Assembly: GCA_021399445.1 (NCBI GenBank)
Contig: JAJTUQ010000001.1
Coordinates: forward strand, 5,704,001 to 5,768,000
Origin: Xylogone sp. PMI_703
Taxonomy: Eukaryota; Ascomycota; Leotiomycetes
Direction: 5' to 3'
Length of the DNA: 64,000 bases
The translations under genes were made by a program, and so were the position numbers. Position 1 is the first letter of the stretch. Every line of letters begins with the position of its first letter. Of this stretch, positions 11,933 to 22,989 are shown one piece after another. The notes beneath the pieces were generated by a model that had not been told where the DNA came from, searched no databases, and saw only the letters and a list, made by a program, of their open reading frames with translations.

Positions 11933-14900
11933 ATGAAGATGAGTTCTCCATCGGACTCGCATGGGCCAACATTGTCAACTGTGCGCAAGTGGAATCGGCA
12001 GTCTAGGCGTGGTGTAAGCCTTAAACTTTCATGTCTTAATTCTCCCAGCTTGCTAATCTCAGCCTCACCAAAATAGAAGCTTAGGAATGGGACATGGATT
12101 CTCCCAACGACTGGCGAGCATATACGAAGACAGATTACATTACGTAGCCCGGCAAATTCTGCCACCTCGATGCGAAACGGGACTTCGGATTCCACAGATA
12201 GCCAGCGCCGTGATCTCTCACAAGGTAGCACCTTTCAGCGAGCAATAGATAACACCATTGATATCTCGAAATCATTCTTAAACGCTACAAAATCACCTCT
12301 TGGTAGAGCGATTCTAAAATGCTCGATTGCATATACTATCGCTTCTCTGGCGGTATTCTTATCACCTATATCTCGGTTCCTAGGACATCAAGATGGAAAA
12401 CATATGGTCGCAACAATAACAGTATACTTTCATCCCGCACGCTCTGCGGGATCGATGGAAGAGGGAATAATACTAGCATTTGCCGCATTTCTGTATGCGA
12501 CATTTATTACAACTTCATCGATGGCTGTATCTGTGCTCTGCGATACCCATCTTAATACAATCGAGCTTGGCTACATCCTTGTGCTTGTGATATTCTGCGG
12601 AGGTGGACTGGGCCTTATTGGCTGGTTTAAGCAGAAATATGGCAAGCCATTAGTGAATGTTGCTTGCAGTTTATGTTCCTTGGCTATTATTCTTGTCTTG
12701 ACGAAAGAAAGTGCCGTCCAAACAGGCGTCTTCTCCAATGACAAGATAGTCCAGATGATGAAGATGCTCATTATGGGTAGCCTTACTACAACAGCGGTTT
12801 GTCTCTTGCTCTGGCCTGTTTATGCTAGGGTGGAATTGCGAGAGACAATGATAAAAGCAACTGGTTCCCTCGGTGATATGCTAACAATGATCACTGGAGC
12901 CTTCCTTAGCGGCTCCGAAGCAGAACTAAAATCTGATGAGTTTACTAGAGCATCTAATTGTTATAAATCTGTGTTTCCTCAGCTAACTACGCATCTCCAA
13001 GAGGCAAAATTTGAACACTATGTACTAGGATCTGAGAGCTTGCATAAGCGGGAAGCGCGTCTTGTTACCTGTATGCAAAAGCTTTCTCAGTCTATTGGAG
13101 GATTGCAAAGTGCTGCTACAACGCAGTTCTCTCTTCTAAAAGAAAGTGGAGAATACATTGAGACACCAATAGTCGGCATACCTCCTTCCTCTGGCTCAAA
13201 TACATCACGACCGAGCACTATGGAAGGCAGGAAAGATAGATTTGCGATGTTGGCTGCTATCGAAGAGGCTTCAGAAGAAAGCAGTGGTGGTGAAGAGTAT
13301 TGCAACCAAACACAATTACAAGATAGAGGAAGAAATGGCCAAGCAACAACGACAACAACGATACTGGGGCCGAGGTCCACTTCTGAAATATTCTCTAGCT
13401 TCATCATCCATCTTGGACCGTCTATGAAATCTTTGGTCTATACGCTGTCACAAATCCTTCAAGAACTCCCATTTTCTCCTGCTCCCGATTACAAAATTGC
13501 TATTAATGAACATTTCATAACAAGCCTAGACAGTGCCTTAATGCTTTATAGTAGTGCTAGGTTAGCTACATAGCTGGATATCTTTAGTTTAGGGATGCTG
13601 ACGTTAGTAGGGATGATGCGTTGAAACAACTCTACGAAAGCAAAGCGGAACTAGAAGATATTCTGCCGGAGAATGTTCAAGCGGACTTTGAAGAGGTTGC
13701 TGCCAGTTGTGGATATTTCAGTTTCAACCTCCAAGATTTTGCTGAAGAAATGCAAACATTCTTAAGTGTTCTGTCGGACCTGAAGGAGGAGATGGAGCGA
13801 TCTAGGAAGTTATCCTGGACTTGGATAAGATTTTGGTGGAGGAAAAGCTCTAAAAAGCCCTCTCAAAGGCCAGCAGATCCCGAGCAGGAGGGGCTCATTA
13901 ATACGAGCGAAGAGCCAGAGCATGAAACCGAGGTTCTGGATGTGCGATTAGGCCGTAAACCCAAAATCAGCCTGAAAACTCCCAAACTCGAAGAATCTTC
14001 AAAAAAGGGCAGCTTGTATTGGAGAGTGCTCAGGTTATTAAAATATTTAACAAATGATGATAGTGAGTGAAAACGCTTTCATATTTCTCAAAGCTTACTG
14101 ATGTTGCCGTCCAGTCCACTTCGGGGTAAAAGTTGGTATCGGAGCAGCTCTTTTTGCCTCCCTGGCCTATATCCCTGCCACAAGACCATTCTACCAACAC
14201 TGGAGAGGAGAATGGGGCCTTGTTTCATATATGGTTGTGTCAGCTATGACCGTGGGCGCGTCTAACACTACAGGGCTGGCCCGATTTATTGGCACACTCA
14301 TTGGGGCTGGTCTTGCGATTTTGGTTTGGATGATTTGCCAGGGCAATGCAATTGGCTTGGCTTTTTTTGGTTGGGTTATTAGTGCTGGGTGTTTCTATAT
14401 AATCCTTGCATTGGGAAAAGCACCCTTCGGAAGATTCATTATGCTCACCTACAATCTTTCGGCACTCTACGCATACAGCTTATCACAGAAGGAGGCAGAT
14501 GATGACGATGATGAGGGTGGTATCAACCCTATACTTACAGAAATTGCATTGCATAGAGTGATCGCTGTTATGGCTGGAGTATTATGGGGTATGATTATTA
14601 CGAGAGTGATATGGCCTATCTCCGCACGTAAAAGGTTCAAGAATGGATTATCTCTGTTATGGCTGCGAATGGGCCTAATTTGGAAAAGAGATCCTCTAGC
14701 GATGCTTCTTGAGGGCGAATCTACCGTGTCATATATGAATCTCAACGAAGAATTTGCGCTTCAAAGATATGGTAAGTTTACCTTAGGATATTGTACCTAT
14801 AGTAGACCTTGACAGTGCTTCTAGTTATACGCCTGGACACCCTACGCCGAGAAGCACAGAGTGAATTTGAGTTGCAGGGACCATTTCCTGTGAAAGAGTA

Positions 14901-15391
14901 TGGTCGAATTATGGATTCTACAAGCAAGATGCTTAGCGCGTTCCATGCAATGAATGTTGTGATCCAAAAGCAAGTGAGTGCGAGTGAAGGCGAGGCGGTG
15001 CTTCTAAAGTACACCTCAGAAGAGAGAGCCCAATTGTGTGCCAGAATTAGCCATCTTTTCCAAGGTAAGCTGATTTGGTAATACCAACTATGCTCCACTA
15101 ACCTTGGCCCTAGTTATTGCTAGCTCATTGAAGTTGGAGTATCCCTTATTGAGGGATGCGATTCCAAATATAGTAAATACACGAGATAGATTACTGGCCA
15201 GGATTTACCAGTACAGGAAGAATTCAGCGAGCGGGGAAGCCGGGTTTCCGGTAGTAAAGGACGAAGATTATGAGATGTTGTACGCTTACACTTTGGTTAC
15301 GGGACAATTAGCAGAGGAGATACAAAAGGTCGAGAGGGAAGTTGAGAGCTTATTCGGCGTCATGAATGAGGATTCCTTGGAACTACGATAA
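11933..15391 (+). CDS. FUSC/BRE4-type multi-pass membrane protein (ArAE-like, DUF2421)
   Basis: Six exons, 11933-12013, 12077-13560, 13611-14062, 14115-14771, 14825-15064 and 15114-15391, give about 1063 aa. The protein has two membrane blocks, each with about five or six hydrophobic helices: one around residues 90-270 (LGRAILKCSIAYTIASLAVF, EEGIILAFAAFLYATFI, GYILVLVIFCGGGLGLIGW, MLIMGSLTTTAVCLLLWPV) and one in exon 4 (FGVKVGIGAALFASLAYIPA, FIGTLIGAGLAILVWMICQ, IAVMAGVLWGMIITRVIWP). Long soluble helical regions separate and follow them. The repeated half-layout matches the fungal brefeldin-A-sensitivity/aromatic-acid-exporter-like family (yeast Bre4). The transported substrate is unknown. 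The exon 4-5 acceptor could be 14815 instead of 14824, adding three residues. ATG 11933 was chosen over 11939 because it is first; either keeps phase. Confidence 0.85.
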
Positions 15392-15560
15392 TGGGTATAA
15401 ATGGTCGTAGGGTTAAGTCTATTCAACAAGGTGATTGGTATAATTTACCACGTCATAAATCCATAACGGCATAATGTATTTAGCCAACAACATATTTCCA
15501 AAGACCCACTTGACCTAAACTCCGGCCTGCTTAAATATACCTCTTGCTCGTTTACATATA

Positions 15561-17967
15561 CTAGAACAGCATCTCCTGGACTTTGCCAACCTTATTTCGT
15601 ATATCATACTCCACCCAGCGAGCAACCCCTCGTCTCCCAGAAGCTACCAAGCTACCGGGATTCATAACGTGACAGCCCTCATATGTCACGCAGAAGGCGG
15701 GAGCCTCAGTATCAGTAAGGACCATTGATGTGGGTAAGGGGTACACTTGTAGGGAAGATGCGTAATCCCAGAGTACCGGCCGTTTCGCGATTGGGAATGG
15801 AGACAAGTACCCCTGGTCAAGTATTGTCTTTACTAATTTTCGAGCTGCTTGTTCATCAGAGGATATAGAATCATCCGCTGAAATGGGTGTTGGAGATTCG
15901 GTTGAATGCATTGCTGGGTCTACATCGATCTGAGGCTGCTCGGAAGCTGTATCAACCATGTTTACATCACCGTCTTCTTCCTGGCCACTGGGTGATGAAA
16001 ACTTGATAGCTGTTCGACGAAACCGGCCGGATATATTGTCTCTAAAAAGCAAAATTTCATGACATGGCCCAAATATCGTCAATCTTGACGGGTTGGTAGT
16101 CCAAATAGCTTCACCGTCAGTCTTCTTTCCCCTCTCTTTCTCGGCTTCTGCGTTCGCCACTGCAAAAGCTCTCTTTAATCGAGATGTAAATATTTGAGGA
16201 ATAGGCTTTCGTGGCAAGCAAGTTGCTGCGCCTGCTGAAAAGGCTGATGCCCACCCATCATTATCTCCCGGTACAAAGACAAATGTGGAGGACTGGAGGA
16301 GAGTAGGGAAGTCAGACAGAGTTGATGCTAGCTCATCAAAATACTCCTTATACTCAATGCTCCCCCCGCTACCACCCCGAGCCATCACTGGATGCTTGAC
16401 AAAGTTGCCCATTAGGACAAAAATCATTGGACATTCTTCTTCCGGCTCGGCAGCGTACGAGACGAGCACCTTTCTTAATGCCTGGAATGTCCGTGGTTGG
16501 TCAAGATTTAGTTCTCCAATAACAATCATCCGTCCTCGTCCTATTTGTTCACTGCCTTCGGGTGGTTTCAGCAATCGCTGTTCGAGCTTCCGCATTTTTG
16601 GCCCAACAGCTCTTTCTGATCCCACACCAAGAAAGTCAACCCACCCAAAACCTCCGCTGGCCGTAGTTGATCCTGTGGGGTTCGCACCAGTAACACCTAA
16701 AGTAACGTGGCGTCTCTCGCAAGGAGGACCACCCACGAAAAGTCCGACAAATTTACCTCCTATAGTTCCACCAATACCTCCAGTGCCTCCCAACGCACCG
16801 CTAATGCTACCGTCATCCTCTTCATAAATGCCGTCAATAAGCACTATCATACCAGGAGCAAACCAAACGCCGTCCTCGGGAACTGGCTTAGCATGCTTGA
16901 GGTCAAGTGCAATGCTCCCTGTAAGATCTGTTATTGCCAATGTCCCAGTTGGTGCTATAGTGAGTAACCCGAGTAGCATATGGCTAGTCCCATGTCGCCC
17001 TAAAAGATTTGCGATAGGAGTTAATTTGTAGGCTTGCTGAGTAGTCAATGTAGATGAAGAGCGCTTTAAACTAGATCTATGAGAAGTCTCAAATGTAGGG
17101 ACTTGGAAAGCCTCGTTCCTTAATAGACGTTGGTGGACTAGGTTATATCGATTCCGAAAAAGTTGAGTCTTGTGAGATGGCTGAGAAAGTAGCGAGGGTT
17201 TTGTCGAGTCTCTGATATGTATTAGCATATTAAAAATAAAACTTCGCATCTTATACTGACCTATCGAAATGTTTCTTATTCGAATTGAAAATTAGTCGAG
17301 GCTGCTCCAATGCATCGACCACTTTAAGCCATCTTCTTGGGTCCTTTATGTCTTCCTCTTCTGTGTCTGCGTCTGCTAATGAAGAGAAACCCAAGCTAGA
17401 CTGGCTCTCTTCTCTTTCTAAAGTAGCTGGACGCAAACCCAGCCTTGTGGCCGATACATCACTATTCTGTGAAGATCCTAGAACGAGACTGTTCTGTCTG
17501 CTAATTTCCCTGCTGGAGACAATCCTCCCCCCACTCATACTCCCTTCCAAGATTTTTAGTAGATCCTTTAAATCATTGCTCTCTCCATCCACAATAGCAC
17601 CACCATTCCTACTCTTCCAGGATTTAGCGACTTCCTCTAGCACTTTTTCAGCTAAACCTTCCTCCCGCCATACTGTTCCACAATGTCTTCCAACAAATGT
17701 AGCAAGAGCTTGTAATGCAGACGATGTAAGTGTCAAACTATGCTTTTTTGTAAACGTCCGAAATGCCACTGGTCGTAAAGTTGCTGGAGGGAGGATAATG
17801 GGGAGAATAGTAGTTTTCGGAACTGCTACGTTGAATGGTTTTATAGGATGAACTGGAGTTGCAAATGCTGGAGACGAAGAAGGAATCGGATTGGTCAAGG
17901 TTGATTTGGATGGAGATCGGAGTTTAAGAGCCGCATGAGACTCTTCTCCCTGATTTGTTTTACTCAT
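15561..17967 (-). CDS. DPB2: DNA polymerase epsilon subunit B (Dpb2)
   Basis: Two minus-strand exons, 17967-17261 and 17211-15561, give 785 aa. The N-terminal part has the helical AAA-lid-like Dpb2 domain (LRPVAFRTFTKKHSLTLTSSALQALATFVG). The C-terminal part carries the OB fold and the inactive calcineurin-like phosphoesterase fold of polymerase B subunits: VWFAPGMIVLIDGIYEED, MIVIGELNLDQPRTFQALRKVL, FVFVPGDNDGWAS, IPQIFTSRLKRAF, then VLTDTEAPAFCVTYEGCHVMNPGS near the end. It is an essential nuclear subunit linking the leading-strand polymerase to GINS/CMG. It is head-to-head with the histone chaperone gene (305 nt between starts), and two ACGCG cores lie 89-102 nt upstream. Recognition is strong from the final YEGCHVMNPGS-type motif. 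Confidence 0.95.
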
Positions 17968-18048
17968 AACTGCATAATTCCTTGGATATAAACTTCTACA
18001 CCATAGAAGGCAGAATTTAATCAGTATTCAAGAGTTCGCCTTAATAAA

Positions 18049-18270
18049 ATGGAAGACGCGCTCAACGCGATTGCGGCCGCTAGTGCCACTTTAAGTTGCG
18101 GGTTCGCGTCTTTCGTGATCGCAACTGATATCATCAGAGTATGCGACAGCACCTCGCAATTATTTCCCGTCAGTTACAAAGAATCAACCTATATAGGAAA
18201 CGAATTGGTTAGACTCTTGAATATTACGGAGAACTATATTTCCCACACTTCCTTATTACACATTAGATAA
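18049..18270 (+). other. Possible upstream ORF before the histone chaperone gene
   Basis: A 73-codon ATG frame whose TAA ends 2 nt before the ATG at 18273. It resembles no protein I know and overlaps the ACGCG sites. It could be a uORF if transcription starts upstream of 18049, or chance. Confidence 0.2.
18056..18069. promoter_or_regulatory. Two ACGCG cores in DPB2/histone-chaperone promoter
   Basis: ACGCG at 18056-18060 and again at 18065-18069, in the 305-nt divergent promoter. They match the core of the fungal MBF/MCB site that drives G1/S transcription; function here is inferred from position and the nature of the two genes. Confidence 0.45.
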
Positions 18271-18272
18271 TT

Positions 18273-19823
18273 ATGGTGGAACCATCCAATCAGCACGAAC
18301 CTTCAGCAGAGGAGTTAATATCTGCCCAGGAGGAAGTCAATTCTGTCAAGGTCACGTTGGCAGATCTCTGTGCTAGAGGGACGGCTCAATATGCTCACAA
18401 AAACTACGAAGAAGCTGCGGACCTATACGCGCAAGCTTCTGAGCTACAAGCCGAACTCAATGGAGAAATGAATCCTGAGAATGCGGAGATTCTATTCTTG
18501 TATGGCCGAGCACTATTCAAGGTGGGACAAAGCAAGAGTGACGTTTTAGGGGGTAAGGTTGGAGGCGATAGTAAAAAGTCGAATGGATCGGGAAAACCAA
18601 GCAAGGCAAAGCGACAAGAGCCTGAGCCCGAGTCCAAAAAGGTTCTAGATGTAGTGGCTGAGGAAGGCGCGGCGATTGCTGAAAAGGAGAACAGTGGTGA
18701 ATCGAAATTAGAGGAAAATAACGGGGTTAAAAAACAGCTTTTCCAATTCACTGGAGATGAGAATTTTGAGGATTCGGACGATGACGATGTGGAGGTATGT
18801 GCATGTTCATTCTCTAGAAATTAACAACTAACCGGATATGTAGGATCAAGAAGGTGCAGAAGCGGAGGAGGAAGAAGAAGAAGATGACTTAGCTTCTGCC
18901 TTTGAAGTTCTCGACCTCGCACGAGTACTCTTTACGAAGCGGCTAGAGCAACCTGAAGAAGGGGAGGACAAAGGCAAATCTGCTGGTGATTCTCCAATGA
19001 CGAAGCACATCAAAGAGCGTCTTGGAGATACACATGATCTTTTGGCGGAAATTTCACTTGAAAATGAGAGGTCAGACCACAAATTCAAAACCCAAGTATC
19101 TAGATCTAACTTATAGTAGATTCCCTGGCGCCGTTTCCGACTTCAGGGCAGCTCTCACCTATAAAAACGACCTTTACCCATTTGAATCCGAAATTATCGC
19201 TGAGGCTCACTATAAACTCTCCCTGGCATTGGAGTTTGCATCAATTACCAGAACCAAAGAGGAAGGAGAGGAACCAAAGGACGATGCTGAAGAACATGTT
19301 GACCAGGCTATGAGAGATGAAGCAGCAAAGGAACTTGAGGCTGCTCTCGAGAGTACAAAAGCTAAATTATATAACAAAGAAGTCGAGTTAGCCTCTACTT
19401 CCTCGCCAGACGAGAACGACGTCACGAGGTCGCAAATTACTGAAGTAAAGGAAATAGTAGCTGACATGGAAGGACGGGTAAGTATATAACTTTCCAGATG
19501 CATTATGAATTACTAAATTATCATAGCTTGCTGAGCTGAAAGCTTCCCCCGTTAATCTCAACTTGAAGGAAGAGTTATATGGTGGCGCTACAAGCGAAGG
19601 CGTTCTAAGTGGAAGCACGGGAGAGTCCCCCACAGCGGCAAATGCAAGGATCGAGGAGGCAAAGAAAACAGCAAACGATTTAACTGGGTTAGTTCGGCGC
19701 AAAAAGAACCCAAAAGCCTCAGAGTCGAGTACACCCGAACCGAGCAATGAAGCTGGTAACGGAAAGCGCAAGGCAGAGGACGAAGGGGAAGACAGTGATC
19801 ACGCGAAGAAAGCTAAAGTTTAA
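18273..19823 (+). CDS. NASP/Sim3/Hif1-family histone chaperone (SHNi-TPR)
   Basis: Four exons, 18273-18794, 18844-19070, 19120-19477 and 19527-19823, give 467 aa. The N-terminal TPR (ARGTAQYAHKNYEEAADLYAQASELQAELNGEMNPENAEILFLYGRALFKVGQSKSDVLGG in spaced motifs) is the most diagnostic stretch. It is interrupted by a long acidic, low-complexity insert (residues about 150-195) typical of histone chaperones. Two more TPRs follow (AFEVLDLARVLF; FPGAVSDFRAALTYKNDL) and the tail has a basic Lys-Arg signal, GKRKAEDEGEDSDHAKKAKV. Members carry H3-H4 or Cse4/CENP-A to chromatin. Its head-to-head arrangement with DPB2 suits S-phase co-expression. An ATG-started open frame ends only 2 nt before this ATG. 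Confidence 0.92.
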
Positions 19824-20395
19824 GAGCGCTGTGGACTCATACGTTTCCATTGTCTGTATTTTTGATGAAAGGGCACGGCGTTCCAAGGGATACCACATTA
19901 AAATACTTTGAACTCTTAGGTTGCTCGATTTGTATCACGGATCTCAATGAATATGAATATTCCGTATCTGTTTATTTACGCTGCGTAGCGGGAGCTTTGG
20001 TTGGCGCCTGCTGGGTTACTCATAGTAAATCTTTAGTGGTAGTTGAGGATGAAATTTTAAATCCTATGTCCGTAACCACCTGTTCAGCTTCGTTGGATAT
20101 ATGCCTTAAGTCCATAGTGAAATCAAATTCACATGCCTAAGGCCACATACTTTTAGGATGACCTTGGGCCGATAATGGCCCACTGTGAGGGTATCTTTCA
20201 TAAAATAGAGATAGCATGGGGTTTGACTTCACTCCAATAGAGTAGATCGTCTGCAGTCTCGAAAATTGCATAGTCGCAGGTATAATACGAACTCAGAATC
20301 CTTTCCACCGAATTTTGAGGAATGGCTCTGCGTTGAGATAGCTTGTCTGGACCGCTCAGAAAATTCTTCATGAATCTTATGGTTACTATCCACTC
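19824..20395. other. Convergent intergenic gap
   Basis: 572 nt between the histone chaperone stop and the GYP1 stop. It holds two 3' ends; no other feature seen. Confidence 0.55.
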
Positions 20396-22274
20396 TCAAA
20401 CGATAGCATTGGAAGGAGTTGTGCTGTTGCCACCTCGCAAGTGTGATGCCGAGCCCTTGAAGAGTGACTGCCATATAAAGGCCTCGCTAAGAAGTAGTTC
20501 AATATCCTTCTCAGTCCAGTCTCGTGTTGGTAAAGCTTGAAGAAACATCATTGTTTCTTGGAAGTCCATCTTCATTAGTTTGTCAGACCATTTAACCAGG
20601 AATGCTACGCAAACATAAAGGTGGAATTCGGAGAATCCTTGTTCCTCAGCCTGGTATATATATTAGCGAAAGAACATGACTCAAGCACGGAGGAAGACGC
20701 TTGTTACCATATATGTATCCCACATTCTAATTGTATTTCTAACACTTATTTCGCGCATAAGTAGGCAGTTCATCCACCGAAAACTAAATTGGATAAATTC
20801 AACGCCTTCATCCTGGAGGTGCTTTGCTAGACCCGCATCTATTCGTGCAGTTAGGTCTCTCAGTGCGGCTACTTGTCGTTGAATTCCCGGTTGGGCAAAT
20901 ATATAGTTATCTTGGATACCATCCAGGAGTTTCGTAAGACACCAAAACGAATCAGCTTCCACTGCATCCAAGACAGCCTTTGGTAACTGCCCAGGATCCA
21001 TACCACTTTCAACATCGGAATCTGTGATATAGCTTGCAAGAAATACTTGCCAGAAGGGGGTGACAAGGTCGTTGATGCCTTGTACATATCCACTGGCTGG
21101 GTGACGTACAGCCCACACATACAGTATTCGCTCTAGGGATCGTTGTGTGGCTTCATAACCATAAAGCTCTAAATGGGGGTTTGTTCGTGGTACATCTATG
21201 CTGATTTGATGCCAGATGGCTTCATCTAGGCCTCTGGCCTTTCCTGGAGGAGCCGCATTACCACCTCTCTCGAAAGCTTGACGTACTCCATCGAGATATT
21301 CTTTTCGCTTTCGTTCGAGTGTACTCACCCGTCTTTCGCTGCTAGTTGGTAGGTACCCAAGTAGCAACTGCCAAGTCATTGACCGCACTTCTTCCGGGAT
21401 GCCAGACCACGCAGCTGCTCTCAGATCTGGCAGGGAAATAGAAGTTGCTTGAAGAATCTTCTTGAACTTATTAATTCTTGTGATCCGTGCAGAATGCATA
21501 CCAATCTCCCTTGAGGTCGCACCAGTGGGTACTGGTGGGTAATTAATCAGATGTAAGGAATTGGCAGGATCTGTTTTATCACTTAGCACTTGGACACATC
21601 TTAAAACTGGACATACATACCCTTCAGGATATCCTTGTATTGGGGTCTCAGGATCTTCCCTTCGCTCTTTTTAGGTACTGGATAGTTTGGTGTGGGACGT
21701 TCAATAGCTATGTCTGCACTATTCGAAAGCCTCCGCGGCATTGAATGAGTGGATTGTTCTGATTGACCATATTCTAACGTTGAAAAACTGCTAGTCGGCT
21801 CTGTGGAGCTCTGAATTAATGGCTTTTTTGTTTTGCGTTTCATGCTGGATATGCTTGGAAGACCAAAATCGTCTCCGTCATCGTTTTCGTACGCGTATTC
21901 GTCATCCTCATCTCCTTCATCTTCAGCAGCCCAGTCATTGTTTGTGTTTGACAAAAAGTCAGTATATGTTCGAGCCGGTGGTGATGTAATCCCAGCAGTA
22001 GCTCTGTTTAGAGGCGGAGTACTACTACGAGTCTTATATAAAGATGACGAAGGAGGGGTTCTTGGTCTTCCAGAGCTTGAAGATAACGATCTGTTAAGTA
22101 GCAGTTAGATTACGCCAAAATCTAACTGGAAACACATACAATGAATCAAACTTCAGCATATCAGCATGAGAGTAGGAAGCACCAACTACTAGGCCTGATT
22201 CCTTGCCCTGATTCTTGGGCGATGGGTCACGCCGTCCATCTGAGGCTCTACTTCGCCAGAAAGGCGATGCGGAT
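20396..22274 (-). CDS. GYP1: Gyp1-type TBC-domain Rab GTPase-activating protein (5' end uncertain)
   Basis: Minus-strand coding exons are 22274-22140 (5' limit uncertain), 22090-21621, 21588-20708 and 20650-20396. The TBC domain holds the catalytic arginine finger in GIPEEVRSMTWQLLLGYLP and the glutamine finger in SGYVQGINDLVTPFWQ. It ends with FSEFHLYVCVAFLVKWSDKL and MDFQETMMFLQALPT, as in yeast Gyp1, which inactivates Ypt1 at the Golgi. The N-terminus is Ser/Pro-rich and acidic. The first in-frame ATG is 22159, but the same frame stays open upstream with convincing residues (SASPFWRSR, GASYSHADMLKFDS) and has a CTAG acceptor at 22276-22275. An unseen 5' exon is likely: ATG 22560 with GTTAGT donor after 22535, or ATG 22397 with GTCAAT donor after 22357; both fit the phase. 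Confidence 0.88.
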
Positions 22275-22397
22275 CTAGATGCATTATGTCAACCTTGCTT
22301 CTTTCGAAAGTCTGTCCTTCCGGACTATCCAGTAGGCAACCTAGGCTAATATTGACGTACTCAGACCTCTCTGATTATTATTATTAAAGGTTAGCAT

Positions 22398-22989
22398 TGT
22401 TTAGCGGTTGGAGTAGTAAGGACATGTCGTGGCGCCCTCAGTACCGTAAAGGATCACTAACCAACTTGAACCATCTCCTAGGGAGCAATTATATTAGTAT
22501 ATTTCACCCGTCTCCGGTAATTTCATTCACTAACCTGGTGGGCCGCCTTCTTACTGCCATTAGAAGAAGAGAACATGGCTCAGACATCGACCAATCCCAT
22601 ACTTAGCAGCTCAAATATCTACCCTCCAGACCACCCTTGTTTCAATTGATGTTATAATCCTTTGGCCTAAGGCACTAAGTCCGTGTCTGTTTTGAGCTTC
22701 AATATCACGTGATGATGACTAGAGCGTAATACCCGGTACCGTCAAGTTTCCGCTTTCGCCAAAGGTACGGGCGTGCTTCATCAAATCGCACTTGATCCTG
22801 CAACAACGCAGCCTTCAAGACGATATTGTCTCCTCATTTTTGATCGAAAAGATCCCTGTAGTGTATTTCTGCGGGCATATAATCATCGATATTGATAATA
22901 CCGTCTTCTGTCTATAGCTGGCACCAGCTCCAGTAGCTGAACGATTGAACATCAGCCTGACCGACTAACCCAGCATAGGTACCAGCACC
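22398..22989. promoter_or_regulatory. Divergent promoter GYP1/HRP1 with ATCACGTGAT palindrome
   Basis: About 600 nt between the GYP1 5' region and the HRP1 ATG. It holds a 10-bp perfect palindrome with CACGTG at its centre (22704-22713) and a pyrimidine-rich stretch before HRP1. Possible first exons of GYP1 also fall here. Confidence 0.5.

Noticed and set aside
19850..20140. 96-codon frame after the histone chaperone
   Set aside because: It begins with a TTG, lies in the 3' region between convergent genes, and shows no motif.
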